A stretch of 64,000 nucleotides of DNA from Gammaproteobacteria bacterium 53_120_T64. GTDB taxonomy: Bacteria > Pseudomonadota > Gammaproteobacteria > Pseudomonadales > Porticoccaceae. Location of the stretch: assembly GCA_002162815.1 (NCBI GenBank), contig MAAT01000041.1, forward strand, positions 1 through 64,000. The letters are read 5' to 3'. Below the pieces are notes generated by a model, which saw only the letters and a program-made list of their open reading frames with translations, had not been told where the DNA came from and did no database searches. The first letter of the stretch is position 1. Each line of letters opens with the position of its first letter. The translations under genes and the position numbers were made by a program. Below, piece by piece: positions 19,268 to 28,115 of the stretch.

Positions 19268-20554
19268 ATGGATATTCTGGTAATTGGTTCGGGTGGTCGT
19301 GAGCATGCGTTGGCCTGGAAAGCGGCGCAGGGCAAGGCCATCGGTACGGTGTATGTGGCATCGGGCAACGGCGGTACGGCGAGTGACGACCAGTTAGAAA
19401 ATATTCAAATTGGCGCCGATGATTTTTCTGCCCTGGCTGACTTCGCTGTCGAGAAGTCTATTGGCCTGACTATTGTCGGCCCCGAGGCCCCCTTGGTGGA
19501 TGGTATCGTCGATTACTTTCGCGACAGGGATTTACCGATCTTTGGCCCCAGCAAGGGTGCGGCTCAGCTTGAGGGTTCTAAGGCCTTCACTAAAGATTTC
19601 CTCGCGCGCAATAACATCCCCAGCGGTGCCTATCAGAGTTTTACCGAAGTCGAACCGGCCCTGGCTTATTTGCAAGAAATGGGTGCGCCGATCGTGATTA
19701 AGGCCGATGGCCTCGCTGCTGGCAAAGGCGTGATTGTCGCCATGGAGTTGGCGGAAGCCGAAGCGGCTGTTAAAGATATGCTCGCCGGCAATGCCTTTGG
19801 TGAAGCGGGCCACCGAGTGGTGATCGAAGAGTTTCTCGAGGGTGAAGAAGCCAGTTTTATCGTTATGGTTGATGGCGAAAATGTCCTGCCGATGGCTACC
19901 AGTCAAGATCACAAACGCGTAGGCGATGGCGATACCGGACCCAATACCGGCGGTATGGGAGCGTACTCGCCAGCACCGGTGGTGACGGATATTATTTATC
20001 AGCGCATTATGGATGAAGTCATTATGCCCACCGTGCGCGGTATGGCCGCAGAGGGTAATGAGTACACGGGGTTTCTTTACGCGGGCCTAATGATTGATGC
20101 CGAGGGCACGCCGAAAGTTATCGAGTACAACTGCCGCTTTGGCGACCCCGAAACACAGCCGATTATGTTGCGCCTACGCTCCGACCTGGTTGACCTTTGC
20201 CTTGCCGCCCTCGATAAAAAGCTCGCCACTACGACTGCCGAGTGGGATGAGCGCAAGGCTGTTGGTATTGTGATAGCAGCCGGTGGCTATCCTGCCAGTT
20301 ATGAAAAAGGTGCGGTGATTGGCGGCCTGATGGCGGAAGAGAGTGACTTGAAGGTGTTTCATGCCGGCACTCTACAGAGCGACAATGGTGATATTTTAGC
20401 CAATGGCGGTCGTGTGCTTTGTGTTACTGCGCTGGGCGATAGTATTGGTGAAGCCCAGCAACGGGCCTATCAAGCAAGCCAAAAAATCAGCTGGAAAGAC
20501 AGCTTCTATCGCAAAGATATTGGCTGGCGGGCCATTGCCCGCGAACAGGGTTGA
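19268..20554 (+). CDS. purD: Phosphoribosylamine-glycine ligase (GAR synthetase)
   Basis: ATP-grasp enzyme joining glycine to phosphoribosylamine in purine synthesis. From the ATG at 19268 the protein has 428 residues, the family's usual length; gaag lies 7 nt upstream. The frame is open further left but the extra residues are not family-like. Motifs are ILVIGSGGREHALAWK, TIVGPEAPLVDGI, FGPSKGAAQLEGSKAFTK, IKADGLAAGKGV, SQDHKRVGDGDTGPNTGGMGAYSP and EYNCRFGDPETQ. It is probably transcribed alone. Confidence 0.97.
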   Translation: MDILVIGSGGREHALAWKAAQGKAIGTVYVASGNGGTASDDQLENIQIGADDFSALADFAVEKSIGLTIVGPEAPLVDGIVDYFRDRDLPIFGPSKGAAQLEGSKAFTKDFLARNNIPSGAYQSFTEVEPALAYLQEMGAPIVIKADGLAAGKGVIVAMELAEAEAAVKDMLAGNAFGEAGHRVVIEEFLEGEEASFIVMVDGENVLPMATSQDHKRVGDGDTGPNTGGMGAYSPAPVVTDIIYQRIMDEVIMPTVRGMAAEGNEYTGFLYAGLMIDAEGTPKVIEYNCRFGDPETQPIMLRLRSDLVDLCLAALDKKLATTTAEWDERKAVGIVIAAGGYPASYEKGAVIGGLMAEESDLKVFHAGTLQSDNGDILANGGRVLCVTALGDSIGEAQQRAYQASQKISWKDSFYRKDIGWRAIAREQG

Positions 20555-20770
20555 GGGCCGAGCTTTAACTCGCCGTTAAATGGTACCTGGTGTGCTTTCG
20601 TTTCGTCGAGTGAGTGGCGTGAGGGCTTCGATAATCGCCTTCTGGTTGTCAGTATCCCGCCTTGATTAACCTTCTGTAAAAGGGGGGCTTCTGGTCTTGT
20701 TCCGCTGTCGTGTGGCGGCAGAATTTTAGCTACAATCCACGACTACTGGCTAAATCTACTGGTGAAGATG

Positions 20771-21412
20771 ATGACTGTGCGCCACCTTTCTAGATTCGAT
20801 CGATTATTAATGCAGGCCGATGTTGCCCTGCGCACTCTGGCAAGTACGCCCCGAGCCCGGCGCGGTTCACCGGCGGCATCGCGTGCGGAGTCGACCTTGA
20901 GCAGTGCAGAAAAGCGCCATTCAGCGGCTCTAATGCGGGTCAATCATAGCGGTGAAGTTTGCGCCCAGGCGCTCTATCAGGGACAGGCCTTAACGGCCAA
21001 AAAAGTCAGTATGCAGGCTGAAATGGAAGCTGCGGCCAGTGAAGAGGTCGACCACCTGGCCTGGTGTGAGCAGCGGATTACAGAGCTCGGCAGTTATACG
21101 AGTGTTTTAAACCCTCTGTGGTATGGCCTATCTTTTGGTATTGGCGCGGGTGCGGGAGCGATTAGTGACCGTCTTAGCCTAGGTTTTGTTGCCGCCACGG
21201 AAGAGCAGGTGTGTCAGCATTTAAAGGGGCACTTGACGGAGCTACCGGGGGAGGACGGCAAAAGCCGAGCGATCGTTGAGCAGATGATCGAGGATGAGGA
21301 AGCCCACGCGGTGAGTGCTTTGCGCAATGGTGGGCTGCCTTTCCCGGCGCCAGTGAAAGCGGCGATGGGCCTAGTGGCGAAAGCGATGACGGAAAGTAGC
21401 AGCCGCTTTTAG
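20771..21412 (+). CDS. coq7: Demethoxyubiquinone hydroxylase Coq7
   Basis: Di-iron monooxygenase for the last hydroxylation in ubiquinone synthesis, acting at the membrane face. The 213-residue protein starts [22 protein letters not shown] as in Pseudomonas homologues. Iron-ligand motifs are visible: [27 protein letters not shown] (ExxH), [13 protein letters not shown] and MIEDEEAHA (ExxH). The ATG at 20771 is chosen because GGTG lies 6 nt upstream; ATG 20768 is adjacent. It is the alternative to the UbiF-type flavin hydroxylase used by enterobacteria. Confidence 0.95.
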   Translation: MTVRHLSRFDRLLMQADVALRTLASTPRARRGSPAASRAESTLSSAEKRHSAALMRVNHSGEVCAQALYQGQALTAKKVSMQAEMEAAASEEVDHLAWCEQRITELGSYTSVLNPLWYGLSFGIGAGAGAISDRLSLGFVAATEEQVCQHLKGHLTELPGEDGKSRAIVEQMIEDEEAHAVSALRNGGLPFPAPVKAAMGLVAKAMTESSSRF

Positions 21413-21449
21413 CCGTAGTTCTCAGTAAATTACAGTGTTGGGGCGCCGA

Positions 21450-22415
21450 TTAGTCGAAATCGCTAAAGCCTCGCTCTTGCTGTAGGCCTTGGACGATGCC
21501 GAGGATTTTGTCCTTTATCCAGGTATGGGTGGGGGAGTTTAGCGAGCGACGGTGCTGTACCAGTACAGCGGGTATTTCCGGATAGTGCTCGATTTCTTTC
21601 GGGTAGGGTTTACGCACGATTTCATAGTATTCGCCCTCTTGCTTTAGGTCGTCCATGGTTGCCATCATCAGGCAGTCCGACGAATTGAGCGTGTCGAGAG
21701 CCGTCATTAGCTGGTCGGTGGTCAAAGCTTTACGGCGTTTGCGACCGAGTTCGTGGAGCATGCGGTCGAAGCGACTTTCTGTATTGGGTGAGACCTTGTC
21801 GGCGATCAGTAAAAAATACTGCACAAAGGGATATTCCAGCAATTCATCGAGGCTGGGATTGCAGTCAGACAAGGGGTGGCCCTTGCGCATCCATATCGCG
21901 GGGCGAAAGCTGCCCAGCGGTGTAACGATAAAATCTTTCGGCAAGGGTTTTTTAACTTCCATAGCGAAGTCAATTTCACCGGACTCTAGCAGCTGTTCAT
22001 AATTGTCGCTAATGTTTGAGACGGCCAGAGAAATCCCCGGTGACTCTTCTTGCAATAGCTTCGTCAGTTCGGGCACTGCCTGTACGGCCATAAACTCGGG
22101 TGCGACGAGATGTATAGAGGTGCTTCGCGTGGCGGGGTCAAAGTCTTGCTTCTCTAGCACCAGGGAGACGTTGTTGAGTATTTCGGGCAGTTGGCGCTGT
22201 ATTTCGAGGGCGCGAGGTGTGGGTACTAAACCTCGCCCACTGCGAGTAAACAGGGGGTCGTCGAAGGCGGTGCGCAAGCGCAGCAAGGTCTTGCTCATGG
22301 CGGGTTGGGTGACGAACATACGCTCTGCAGAGCGGGTGACATTGCGTTCTTCAAGGAGCACTTGCATGGCGACGAGTAAGTTGAGGTCGACGCGGGAGAG
22401 GGTGTCTACGGACAT
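21450..22415 (-). CDS. LysR-family transcriptional regulator
   Basis: DNA-binding regulator of 321 residues. The N-terminal winged helix (about 8-67) reads LNLLVAMQVLLEERNVTRSAERM, split as LNLLVAMQVLLEERN and VTRSAERMFVTQPAMSKTL, typical of the NodD/LeuO-like branch. The remaining periplasmic-binding-like domain would sense a small molecule. It is convergent with coq7 and its target is unknown. The candidate small RNA gene starts about 190 nt beyond its start codon, on the other strand, so LysR regulation of that RNA is possible but unproved. Confidence 0.92.
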   Translation of the reverse strand: MSVDTLSRVDLNLLVAMQVLLEERNVTRSAERMFVTQPAMSKTLLRLRTAFDDPLFTRSGRGLVPTPRALEIQRQLPEILNNVSLVLEKQDFDPATRSTSIHLVAPEFMAVQAVPELTKLLQEESPGISLAVSNISDNYEQLLESGEIDFAMEVKKPLPKDFIVTPLGSFRPAIWMRKGHPLSDCNPSLDELLEYPFVQYFLLIADKVSPNTESRFDRMLHELGRKRRKALTTDQLMTALDTLNSSDCLMMATMDDLKQEGEYYEIVRKPYPKEIEHYPEIPAVLVQHRRSLNSPTHTWIKDKILGIVQGLQQERGFSDFD

Positions 22416-22606
22416 GGCATAAATTTAAGTTATTAGGATTGGTTTTAATTGTATCTCAACTTATGCTTGGGTAAATACTCTTTATTCTTGCAGGGGGGTG
22501 TAAAGGCAGAATTTGGTGCGCTGGCATCAATAAGGTATCCCTTCTAGTTATGGCATAAATAAAAACAGTACATTTCATTTATGTGGCGAGAGTGTCTATA
22601 GTTCAC

Positions 22607-22712
22607 TCCATCGTTAGTGAGCAACGGGACCTAGGATCCCTTGCTAGCGGATTTACCTCCTAACCCCCTGTATTATACCTTTTCGGGGAGCGCAAGCTCC
22701 CCGCTTTTTTTT
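22607..22712 (+). ncRNA. Candidate small regulatory RNA
   Basis: An orphan strong terminator points to an independent + strand transcript between two minus-strand genes. The predicted RNA has a 5' hairpin (cgttag 22612-22617 with ctagcg 22644-22649; ggga 22626-22629 with tccc 22637-22640) exposing a GGA-containing loop. An unpaired C-rich segment, acctcctaaccccc (22655-22668), can pair with Shine-Dalgarno sequences. The RNA ends in an 8-bp GC-rich terminator. A possible -10 box, tctata (22595-22600), sets the 5' end near 22607; the -35 is weak. I did not recognise a known RNA family. Confidence 0.55.
22684..22712 (+). terminator. Strong intrinsic terminator of the candidate sRNA
   Basis: Perfect 8-bp stem cggggagc / gctccccg with a GCAA tetraloop (22692-22695), then c and eight T (22705-22712). 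The T run is only on the + strand, so it does not serve the flanking minus-strand genes. A downstream T-rich segment supports termination. Confidence 0.85.
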
Positions 22713-22741
22713 GCCTAAAATTTGTCAAAAAAACCTGCCTC

Positions 22742-23176
22742 TTACTCCCCGCTCAGGTCTTCCTCGAGAATTTCATAGCTGTGGCTAATGACGACACCGC
22801 CCTTGCCGAGCATAATGGATGCCGAACAGTACTTTTCGGCTGATAGCTCCACGGCTCGTTTCACCTGCTTGTCTTTTAGCCCCCGGCCCTTGACCACAAA
22901 GTGAATGTTGATGGCGGTGAATACGGCGGGCACGGCATCGGCGCGCTCGGCCTCAAGCTCTGCGTGGCAGGCGCTGACCTGCTGGCGGCTTTTCTTCAAA
23001 ATACTCATCACATCAAAGCTAGCGCAACCGCCCATGCCGATCAGCAGCATCTCCATTGGGCGAATGCCCATATTGCGTCCGCCGAGGGACTCGGGGCCGT
23101 CCATGACGACCGAGTGGCCACTACCGGACTCCCCCAAAAACATGGCGTTATCGACCCATTTTACTTTGGCTTTCAT
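22742..23176 (-). CDS. OsmC-family protein
   Basis: Small 144-residue protein of the OsmC/Ohr superfamily, thought to reduce organic hydroperoxides or handle osmotic/oxidative stress. The family pattern includes HSVVMDGPESLGGRNMGIRPMEMLLIGMGGCASFDV, quoted here as NMGIRPMEMLLIGMGGCASF, with one conserved Cys; a second Cys occurs in EKYCSASIML. The ATG at 23176 has agggaa upstream. In Pseudomonas a similar gene lies next to vfr, as here next to the divergent crp gene. Confidence 0.9.
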   Translation of the reverse strand: MKAKVKWVDNAMFLGESGSGHSVVMDGPESLGGRNMGIRPMEMLLIGMGGCASFDVMSILKKSRQQVSACHAELEAERADAVPAVFTAINIHFVVKGRGLKDKQVKRAVELSAEKYCSASIMLGKGGVVISHSYEILEEDLSGE

Positions 23177-23234
23177 GGTTTATTCCCTTTGCTGTTCGGT
23201 AGGCTTGGTGGCCTAGTTGTTGGTTCGGGGGGAG

Positions 23235-23252
23235 GGCGTGCTCTAGCACGCC
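23235..23252. repeat. Hairpin in the osmC-crp divergent region
   Basis: Inverted repeat ggcgtgct / agcacgcc with a 2-nt spacer, between the divergent OsmC and CRP genes. It may be an operator or a leader hairpin. No T tract follows on either strand. Confidence 0.4.
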
Positions 23253-23375
23253 GCTGTCGGGATATTCTTTGCGGCTGGCATTATAGATGCCTGTTAGCTC
23301 AAAGGTTTACATTAATATTCTGAAAGTGCGATGATGAGAGTCAATAGTGAAGAATAAATACATGGAGCGAAAATC

Positions 23376-24008
23376 GTGAGTCTGAAACCTATTACCCCGC
23401 ATATCGACAATCTTGAACAATTTCTCGGTCACTGCCATCGGCGGCGTTATCCGGCGAAGAGTACTTTGATCTATGCCGGTGATAGCAGCGATACCCTGTA
23501 CTACATTATTAGTGGCTCGGTGACGGTGCTGATTGAAGATGATGATGGTCGCGAGATGATTGTCGCCTATTTGAATCCTGGTGATTTCTTCGGTGAGATG
23601 GGGTTGTTTGGGCAGGAAGATCGCAGTGCCTGGATACGCGCGAAAAGCGAATGTGATGTGGCGGAGATTAGCTATGATAATTTCCATGCCTTGACCAAAG
23701 CTCACCCCGACTTTCTCTATGCGGTGTCGATGCAAATGGCTCAGCGTCTGCGAGACACGACACGAAAAGTCGGTGATCTCGCCTTCCTCGATGTGACGGG
23801 CCGTGTGGCGCGGACACTACTCGACTTGAGTAAGGAGCCGGATGCCATGACTCACCCCGACGGTATGCAAATCAAAATTACCCGCCAGGAAATTGGCCGC
23901 ATTGTGGGCTGCTCACGGGAAATGGTGGGCCGAGTGCTTAAGGTGCTTGAGCAGCAAGATTTGGTATGGGTGAAAGGTAAAACCATGGTTGTACACGGCA
24001 CTCGTTAA
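23376..24008 (+). CDS. crp: cAMP receptor protein (CRP/Vfr type)
   Basis: Global regulator that binds cAMP and activates or represses many promoters. It has 210 residues. The cyclic-nucleotide pocket contains [21 protein letters not shown], shown here in part as [19 protein letters not shown], with the Arg-Ser pair that contacts cAMP phosphate. The C-terminal helix-turn-helix is [19 protein letters not shown]. The start is GTG at 23376 with ggag 9 nt upstream. It is close to both E. coli CRP and Pseudomonas Vfr. A strong terminator follows. Confidence 0.96.
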   Translation: MSLKPITPHIDNLEQFLGHCHRRRYPAKSTLIYAGDSSDTLYYIISGSVTVLIEDDDGREMIVAYLNPGDFFGEMGLFGQEDRSAWIRAKSECDVAEISYDNFHALTKAHPDFLYAVSMQMAQRLRDTTRKVGDLAFLDVTGRVARTLLDLSKEPDAMTHPDGMQIKITRQEIGRIVGCSREMVGRVLKVLEQQDLVWVKGKTMVVHGTR

Positions 24009-24031
24009 AGGCCGCTCTTCATCGATATTGT

Positions 24032-24069
24032 ACGGCGCCTTCTCTAATAAGAATAAGGCGCCGTTTTTC
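24032..24069 (+). terminator. Intrinsic terminator of crp
   Basis: Perfect 10-bp inverted repeat acggcgcctt (24032-24041) and aaggcgccgt (24055-24064), followed by ttttt. It also abuts the stop of the convergent PfkB-family gene and may act on both strands. Confidence 0.85.
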
Positions 24070-25070
24070 TATCTGGCCCTATATTTCGCCAACAGGCTGT
24101 GGTGCTGCTCGACGGCCAGCCTTGGGCCGAATTGCGTGACGACGGTCGCCGAGGCGATGCTGGCTAACTCCCCCGCCTGCCGGTAGTCCATGCCATTGGT
24201 GATGCCGTAGAGAAAGGCGCCGGCAAACATATCCCCGGCGCCATTGGTGTCAACAGCAGTAACCGCAGTAGGGGCAATGCGGTGGCTGTTTTCTCCGTCA
24301 AACACGAATGCACCCTCTGCGCCTAGGGTGATGGCAAAGGTAGAGGCTGTTTGTTTCATGCCCTCGACGGCGTCATCCAATGAGCTTGTGCCCGTCCAGC
24401 TAAAAGCCTCGTCTTTGTTGCAAAACAACAGGTCGACGTGCTCGCCGATCATCTCCTGTAGGCCATCGCGGAAAAACTCAACCATACCTGGGTCGGAGAG
24501 GCTGAAGGCGGTCTTGGTGCCCGCTTCCTCTGCTTGCTTGCGACATTCTATGGCGGCATCTTTACCGGTCGGAGATGTCACCAAGTAGCCTTCGGTGTAA
24601 ATGTATTTGGCGCTGGCGATAGCATCGAGGTTGAGGTTTTTACGACAGAGGGTTTCGCTAATGCCAAGGTAGGTGTTCATGGTGCGTTCGGCATCGGGCG
24701 TGATCAATACTAGGCACTTGCCGGTGGTGCCCTCGGGTAAGTGCTCGACACCGCTGTGGCTGACCCCGGCTTTACTGAGGTCGTCTAAATAGAAGCGACC
24801 GTTGTCATCGCCGGCAACTTTGCACGACTGATAGGCGCTACCGCCAAAACTGGCAACGGCCATAATGCTGTTGGCCGCCGAACCACCGCTGGCGCGCTTG
24901 GCCATCACCAGGTGATTGTCGAGGAGATTAATGAGTTCGAGCTGCCGCGTCTCGTCGACCAGCGTCATGACGCCTTTCTCAATGCCATAGGTGGCGAGCT
25001 CTGCATCGCTGATTTCAATTTCGGTATCGACCAGTGCCGCGCCTATGCCGTAGACATCGAGTGTTTTCAT
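24069..25070 (-). CDS. PfkB-family carbohydrate/nucleoside kinase (adenosine-kinase-like)
   Basis: Kinase of the ribokinase/PfkB superfamily, 333 residues. Signature 1 is seen as ASGGSAANSIMAVASFGGSA and signature 2 as DTNGAGDMFAGAFLYGI with the catalytic Asp. KCLVLITPDAERTMNTYLG and FSLSDPGMVEFFRD resemble adenosine kinase and related proteobacterial sugar kinases annotated adenosine kinase. The substrate cannot be fixed from sequence alone. The ATG at 25070 has ggaacc upstream. It is convergent with crp and divergent from mrcB. Confidence 0.87.
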   Translation of the reverse strand: MKTLDVYGIGAALVDTEIEISDAELATYGIEKGVMTLVDETRQLELINLLDNHLVMAKRASGGSAANSIMAVASFGGSAYQSCKVAGDDNGRFYLDDLSKAGVSHSGVEHLPEGTTGKCLVLITPDAERTMNTYLGISETLCRKNLNLDAIASAKYIYTEGYLVTSPTGKDAAIECRKQAEEAGTKTAFSLSDPGMVEFFRDGLQEMIGEHVDLLFCNKDEAFSWTGTSSLDDAVEGMKQTASTFAITLGAEGAFVFDGENSHRIAPTAVTAVDTNGAGDMFAGAFLYGITNGMDYRQAGELASIASATVVTQFGPRLAVEQHHSLLAKYRAR

Positions 25071-25209
25071 GTGGGGTTCCAGTAAGTTGGGGTGTGCTTA
25101 ATATTCAAATAGCTTGCCATTCAGCCTGGCGGTAGACTATTCCAAGAAATATTTTAACAGTAAATACGATGGCTCGAGATGGCATCGGGTACTTTGTGGG
25201 AATAAGACT

Positions 25210-27537
25210 TTGGCCAAAAAAAAGCGTAGGAAGAATGGGAAAAAAACCAATAAGACGCAAGGTTCGACATCGGGTTTGAAAAAGCTTTTTACAACAGTTT
25301 TTATTTCGCTTCTGGCCATCAGTCTGCTTGGCCTGGTAGTGCTAGATTATCGTTTAACGAGTCGCTTCTCCGGCAGTAAATGGGCCCTGCCGAGTCACGT
25401 CTACAGTCGTGCGCTGGAGCTGTACGAGGGGCTAGCGCTATCCCGTGAAGACTTTCTCTGGGAGCTGGAGAGGCTGGGCTATCGCCGCGTTACCAAACTC
25501 AGTGCTACGGGCCAGTATCGCCTGCAAGGTCGACGTATCGATGTGTACTCCCGGGCCTTCCAATTTTGGGATGCAAGCAAGCCGGCGAAAATATTTTCTT
25601 TGACCTTTAACAATGCTCAGATTGCGAAGCTGCAGGGCTTCCAGGGCAAGCCCTTAACGCTGCTACGTCTCGAGCCGCTGCGGATTGGCGGTATATATCC
25701 GGCTCATCTCGAAGATCGCCTGCCGGTGCGGCTTGAGGCGCTGCCGCCACTATTGCTGGAAAGCCTCATTGCTGTCGAGGACAGGGATTTTTACCAGCAC
25801 TATGGGGTGTCGCTGCGGGGTATCGGCAGAGCGCTCGTCAATAACCTGCGTCCGGGTAGTGCCACGCAGGGTGGTAGCACCCTTACCCAGCAGTTAGTGA
25901 AGAACCTCTATCTTACTCGGGAGCGTACTTTGTTGCGCAAGGTACTTGAGGCGGTGATGGCGCTGATGTTGGAGCAGCACTACAGCAAGGGTGAAATCAT
26001 TGAGGCCTACATCAACGAAATCTATCTGGGTCAGGCGGGCAAGCGGGCGATCCATGGTTTTGGCATGGCGAGCCAGCATTACTTTCATCAGCCTTTGGCC
26101 GAGTTGGACTTGCACCAGGTCGCGCTGTTGGTGGCGATAGCCAAGGGTGCGTCTTATTACGATCCGCGTCGCCACGGCGAGCGGGTGTTAACGCGGCGCA
26201 ATCTGGTGATTAGCCTACTAGCGGATCAGGGTCTAATTAACAACGCCACTGCCCGCAGAGCGAGCCAGCAAGCCTTGGATATATCGGCACGCCCCGGCAC
26301 CCGCACTAATCCCTTTCCGGCCTATCTCGACCTGGTCAAGCGACAGCTGCGCCAGGACTACGACGAAGAGGATTTACACGGCGGTGGTTTGCGCGTGTTT
26401 ACTCACTTTGATCCACAGGTGCAACGGAAGTTAGAGATGGTGGTTAGCCGGAAGCTACCTGCCCTGGAGCGGCAAAAAGGCCTAGAGGGCAAGCCCCTCG
26501 AGATGTCTGCATTGGTGGTTCGGGTAGGCACGGCCGAGGTGCAGGCGCTCGTTGGCGGACGCGAGCCTCGCTTTGCGGGATTCAATCGAGCGCTCGATGC
26601 GCGGCGGCCCGTCGGCTCAACGATTAAGCCTGCGGTCTATTTGACAGCGCTGCAGAGGCCTGGTGACTACACCTTGGTAAGCCCCATTAGCGATGCGGAG
26701 GTGGTGATTCCCGCCGAGCACGGTGAGACCTGGCGACCACAGAATTTCGATCGCAAGAGTCACGGTGAGGTGCCGCTGTTCCAGGCCATGGCTCAATCCT
26801 ACAATTTGGCGACGGCGCGTTTGGGCATGGATGTGGGCTTGAAGAATATCGGCGCTACCTTGCGTCGCTTGGGCTACCAAGGCCCTCTACCACTGGTGCC
26901 AGCCCTGACTCTTGGCGCGGTTTCGATGTCGGCCTTTGATGTGGCGACGATCTATCACACCATCGCCGCCGGTGGTTTTTATTCACCGCTGGCGTCGATT
27001 CACAGTGTTTATAGTGCCGAAAACCAGCCGTTGAAGCGCTACCCCTACCGTGTCGAAAGCCGCTTTGATGGCGGTGCCATACATTTATTGCAGTATGCCA
27101 TGCAGGTCGTGATGCGCGAGGGCACAGGCCGTAGCGCCTATCGCTATCTGGGCGATGATATTGCCGTGGCCGGTAAAACGGGCACCTCGAACGATCAGCG
27201 CGATAGCTGGTTCAGTGGTTTTAGTGGTGACTATTTGGCGGTAGTTTGGTTGGGCCGCGATGACAATGGAAAAATGCCCTTTACGGGTTCCTCCGGCGCC
27301 TTGCAGCTTTGGAGCGAATTGATGGCTGACTTAAAGGTGGCCACCCTAGATTTTTCTCGCCCGGACAATATCGTCTATCACTGGGTGACTCCCGCGCGTG
27401 GCCTGCTGAGTGAAGAGGGTTGCGAGGGGGCGAGGTATATACCCTTTATCGCGGGCAGTGAGCCCGAGATCCTGGCTTCCTGCCGGCCTAAGCGAGGGCG
27501 CAAGATGATCGACTGGTTTAAAGCCTTGCTAAATTGA
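25210..27537 (+). CDS. mrcB: Penicillin-binding protein 1B (bifunctional)
   Basis: Class A PBP that polymerises and cross-links peptidoglycan at the inner membrane. It has a basic cytoplasmic tail, one membrane segment (FTTVFISLLAISLLGLVVL), a UB2H-like region, a GT51 domain (AVEDRDFYQHYG, QGGSTLTQQLVKN) and a transpeptidase domain with SxxK in GSTIKP, SxN in SYNLA and KTGT. No ATG exists near the N-terminus. TTG at 25210, with ggga upstream, gives 775 residues and a lysine-rich start (AKKKRRKNGKK). The frame is open back to a TTG at 25114, which would add 32 residues. The start is uncertain. Confidence 0.93.
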   Translation: MAKKKRRKNGKKTNKTQGSTSGLKKLFTTVFISLLAISLLGLVVLDYRLTSRFSGSKWALPSHVYSRALELYEGLALSREDFLWELERLGYRRVTKLSATGQYRLQGRRIDVYSRAFQFWDASKPAKIFSLTFNNAQIAKLQGFQGKPLTLLRLEPLRIGGIYPAHLEDRLPVRLEALPPLLLESLIAVEDRDFYQHYGVSLRGIGRALVNNLRPGSATQGGSTLTQQLVKNLYLTRERTLLRKVLEAVMALMLEQHYSKGEIIEAYINEIYLGQAGKRAIHGFGMASQHYFHQPLAELDLHQVALLVAIAKGASYYDPRRHGERVLTRRNLVISLLADQGLINNATARRASQQALDISARPGTRTNPFPAYLDLVKRQLRQDYDEEDLHGGGLRVFTHFDPQVQRKLEMVVSRKLPALERQKGLEGKPLEMSALVVRVGTAEVQALVGGREPRFAGFNRALDARRPVGSTIKPAVYLTALQRPGDYTLVSPISDAEVVIPAEHGETWRPQNFDRKSHGEVPLFQAMAQSYNLATARLGMDVGLKNIGATLRRLGYQGPLPLVPALTLGAVSMSAFDVATIYHTIAAGGFYSPLASIHSVYSAENQPLKRYPYRVESRFDGGAIHLLQYAMQVVMREGTGRSAYRYLGDDIAVAGKTGTSNDQRDSWFSGFSGDYLAVVWLGRDDNGKMPFTGSSGALQLWSELMADLKVATLDFSRPDNIVYHWVTPARGLLSEEGCEGARYIPFIAGSEPEILASCRPKRGRKMIDWFKALLN

Positions 27538-27612
27538 TGTCGGCCCGAACGTTTTTGTATCGAGTTTTAATAAAGGCGCGTTACTAAAAGTAATAAAGAG
27601 GAGTTTGAAAAT

Positions 27613-28083
27613 ATGTGGCTAAGGTGTGTTCGGCTACTTGCTGTCGCGGTGTTAGTACTGGCGACGAGCGCTTGTGCGCCTTTACAGGCACCGCGAGGTT
27701 CTACACCAGCGGTAAAATCGAGCCAGTCCGAAACGGTGGGCCCTACGGGAAAACAGCCGCAACAAGTGGCAAAAAAAATAGTTCCGGCCCGGCAAACAAC
27801 GAGCCCGGCCCAAAGGGCCGTGAGTATTCTGCTGCAAGAGGGCTGGGGCTATTATCGGGTAGAAAATTACCCGCGCTCGATTGCTATTGCCGAGCGGGCG
27901 CAGCGCTTAGATCCACAGCGTGCCGAGGTTTATTTGCTCCTGTCGAGCAGTTATTTTGTTCAAAGCAAGACGGGTCTGGCTGAACACTTGGCTCAACGCG
28001 GGCTGTCGCTAAGCCAGGGTGATGCGGCGATTCGGCACAAGCTACAAAGCCTGTTGGTTCAAATTCGTGGCGCGGTGCTTTAA
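27613..28083 (+). CDS. TPR-containing lipoprotein next to PBP1B
   Basis: Predicted lipoprotein of 156 residues. The signal peptide ends in a lipobox with the lipidated residue Cys21 (LATSAC). A Pro/Gln/Thr-rich linker follows, then about two TPR-like helices pairs (AVSILLQEGWGYYRVENYPR, IAIAERAQRLDPQRAEVYLLL). GAGGAG lies 9 nt before the ATG. Pseudomonas also has small TPR proteins beside ponB/mrcB. A role with PBP1B, like that of LpoB, is only suggested by position. Confidence 0.85.
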   Translation: MWLRCVRLLAVAVLVLATSACAPLQAPRGSTPAVKSSQSETVGPTGKQPQQVAKKIVPARQTTSPAQRAVSILLQEGWGYYRVENYPRSIAIAERAQRLDPQRAEVYLLLSSSYFVQSKTGLAEHLAQRGLSLSQGDAAIRHKLQSLLVQIRGAVL

Positions 28084-28115
28084 GTGTATGGCGTTGAGGG
28101 CATAGTTGGCCGGGT

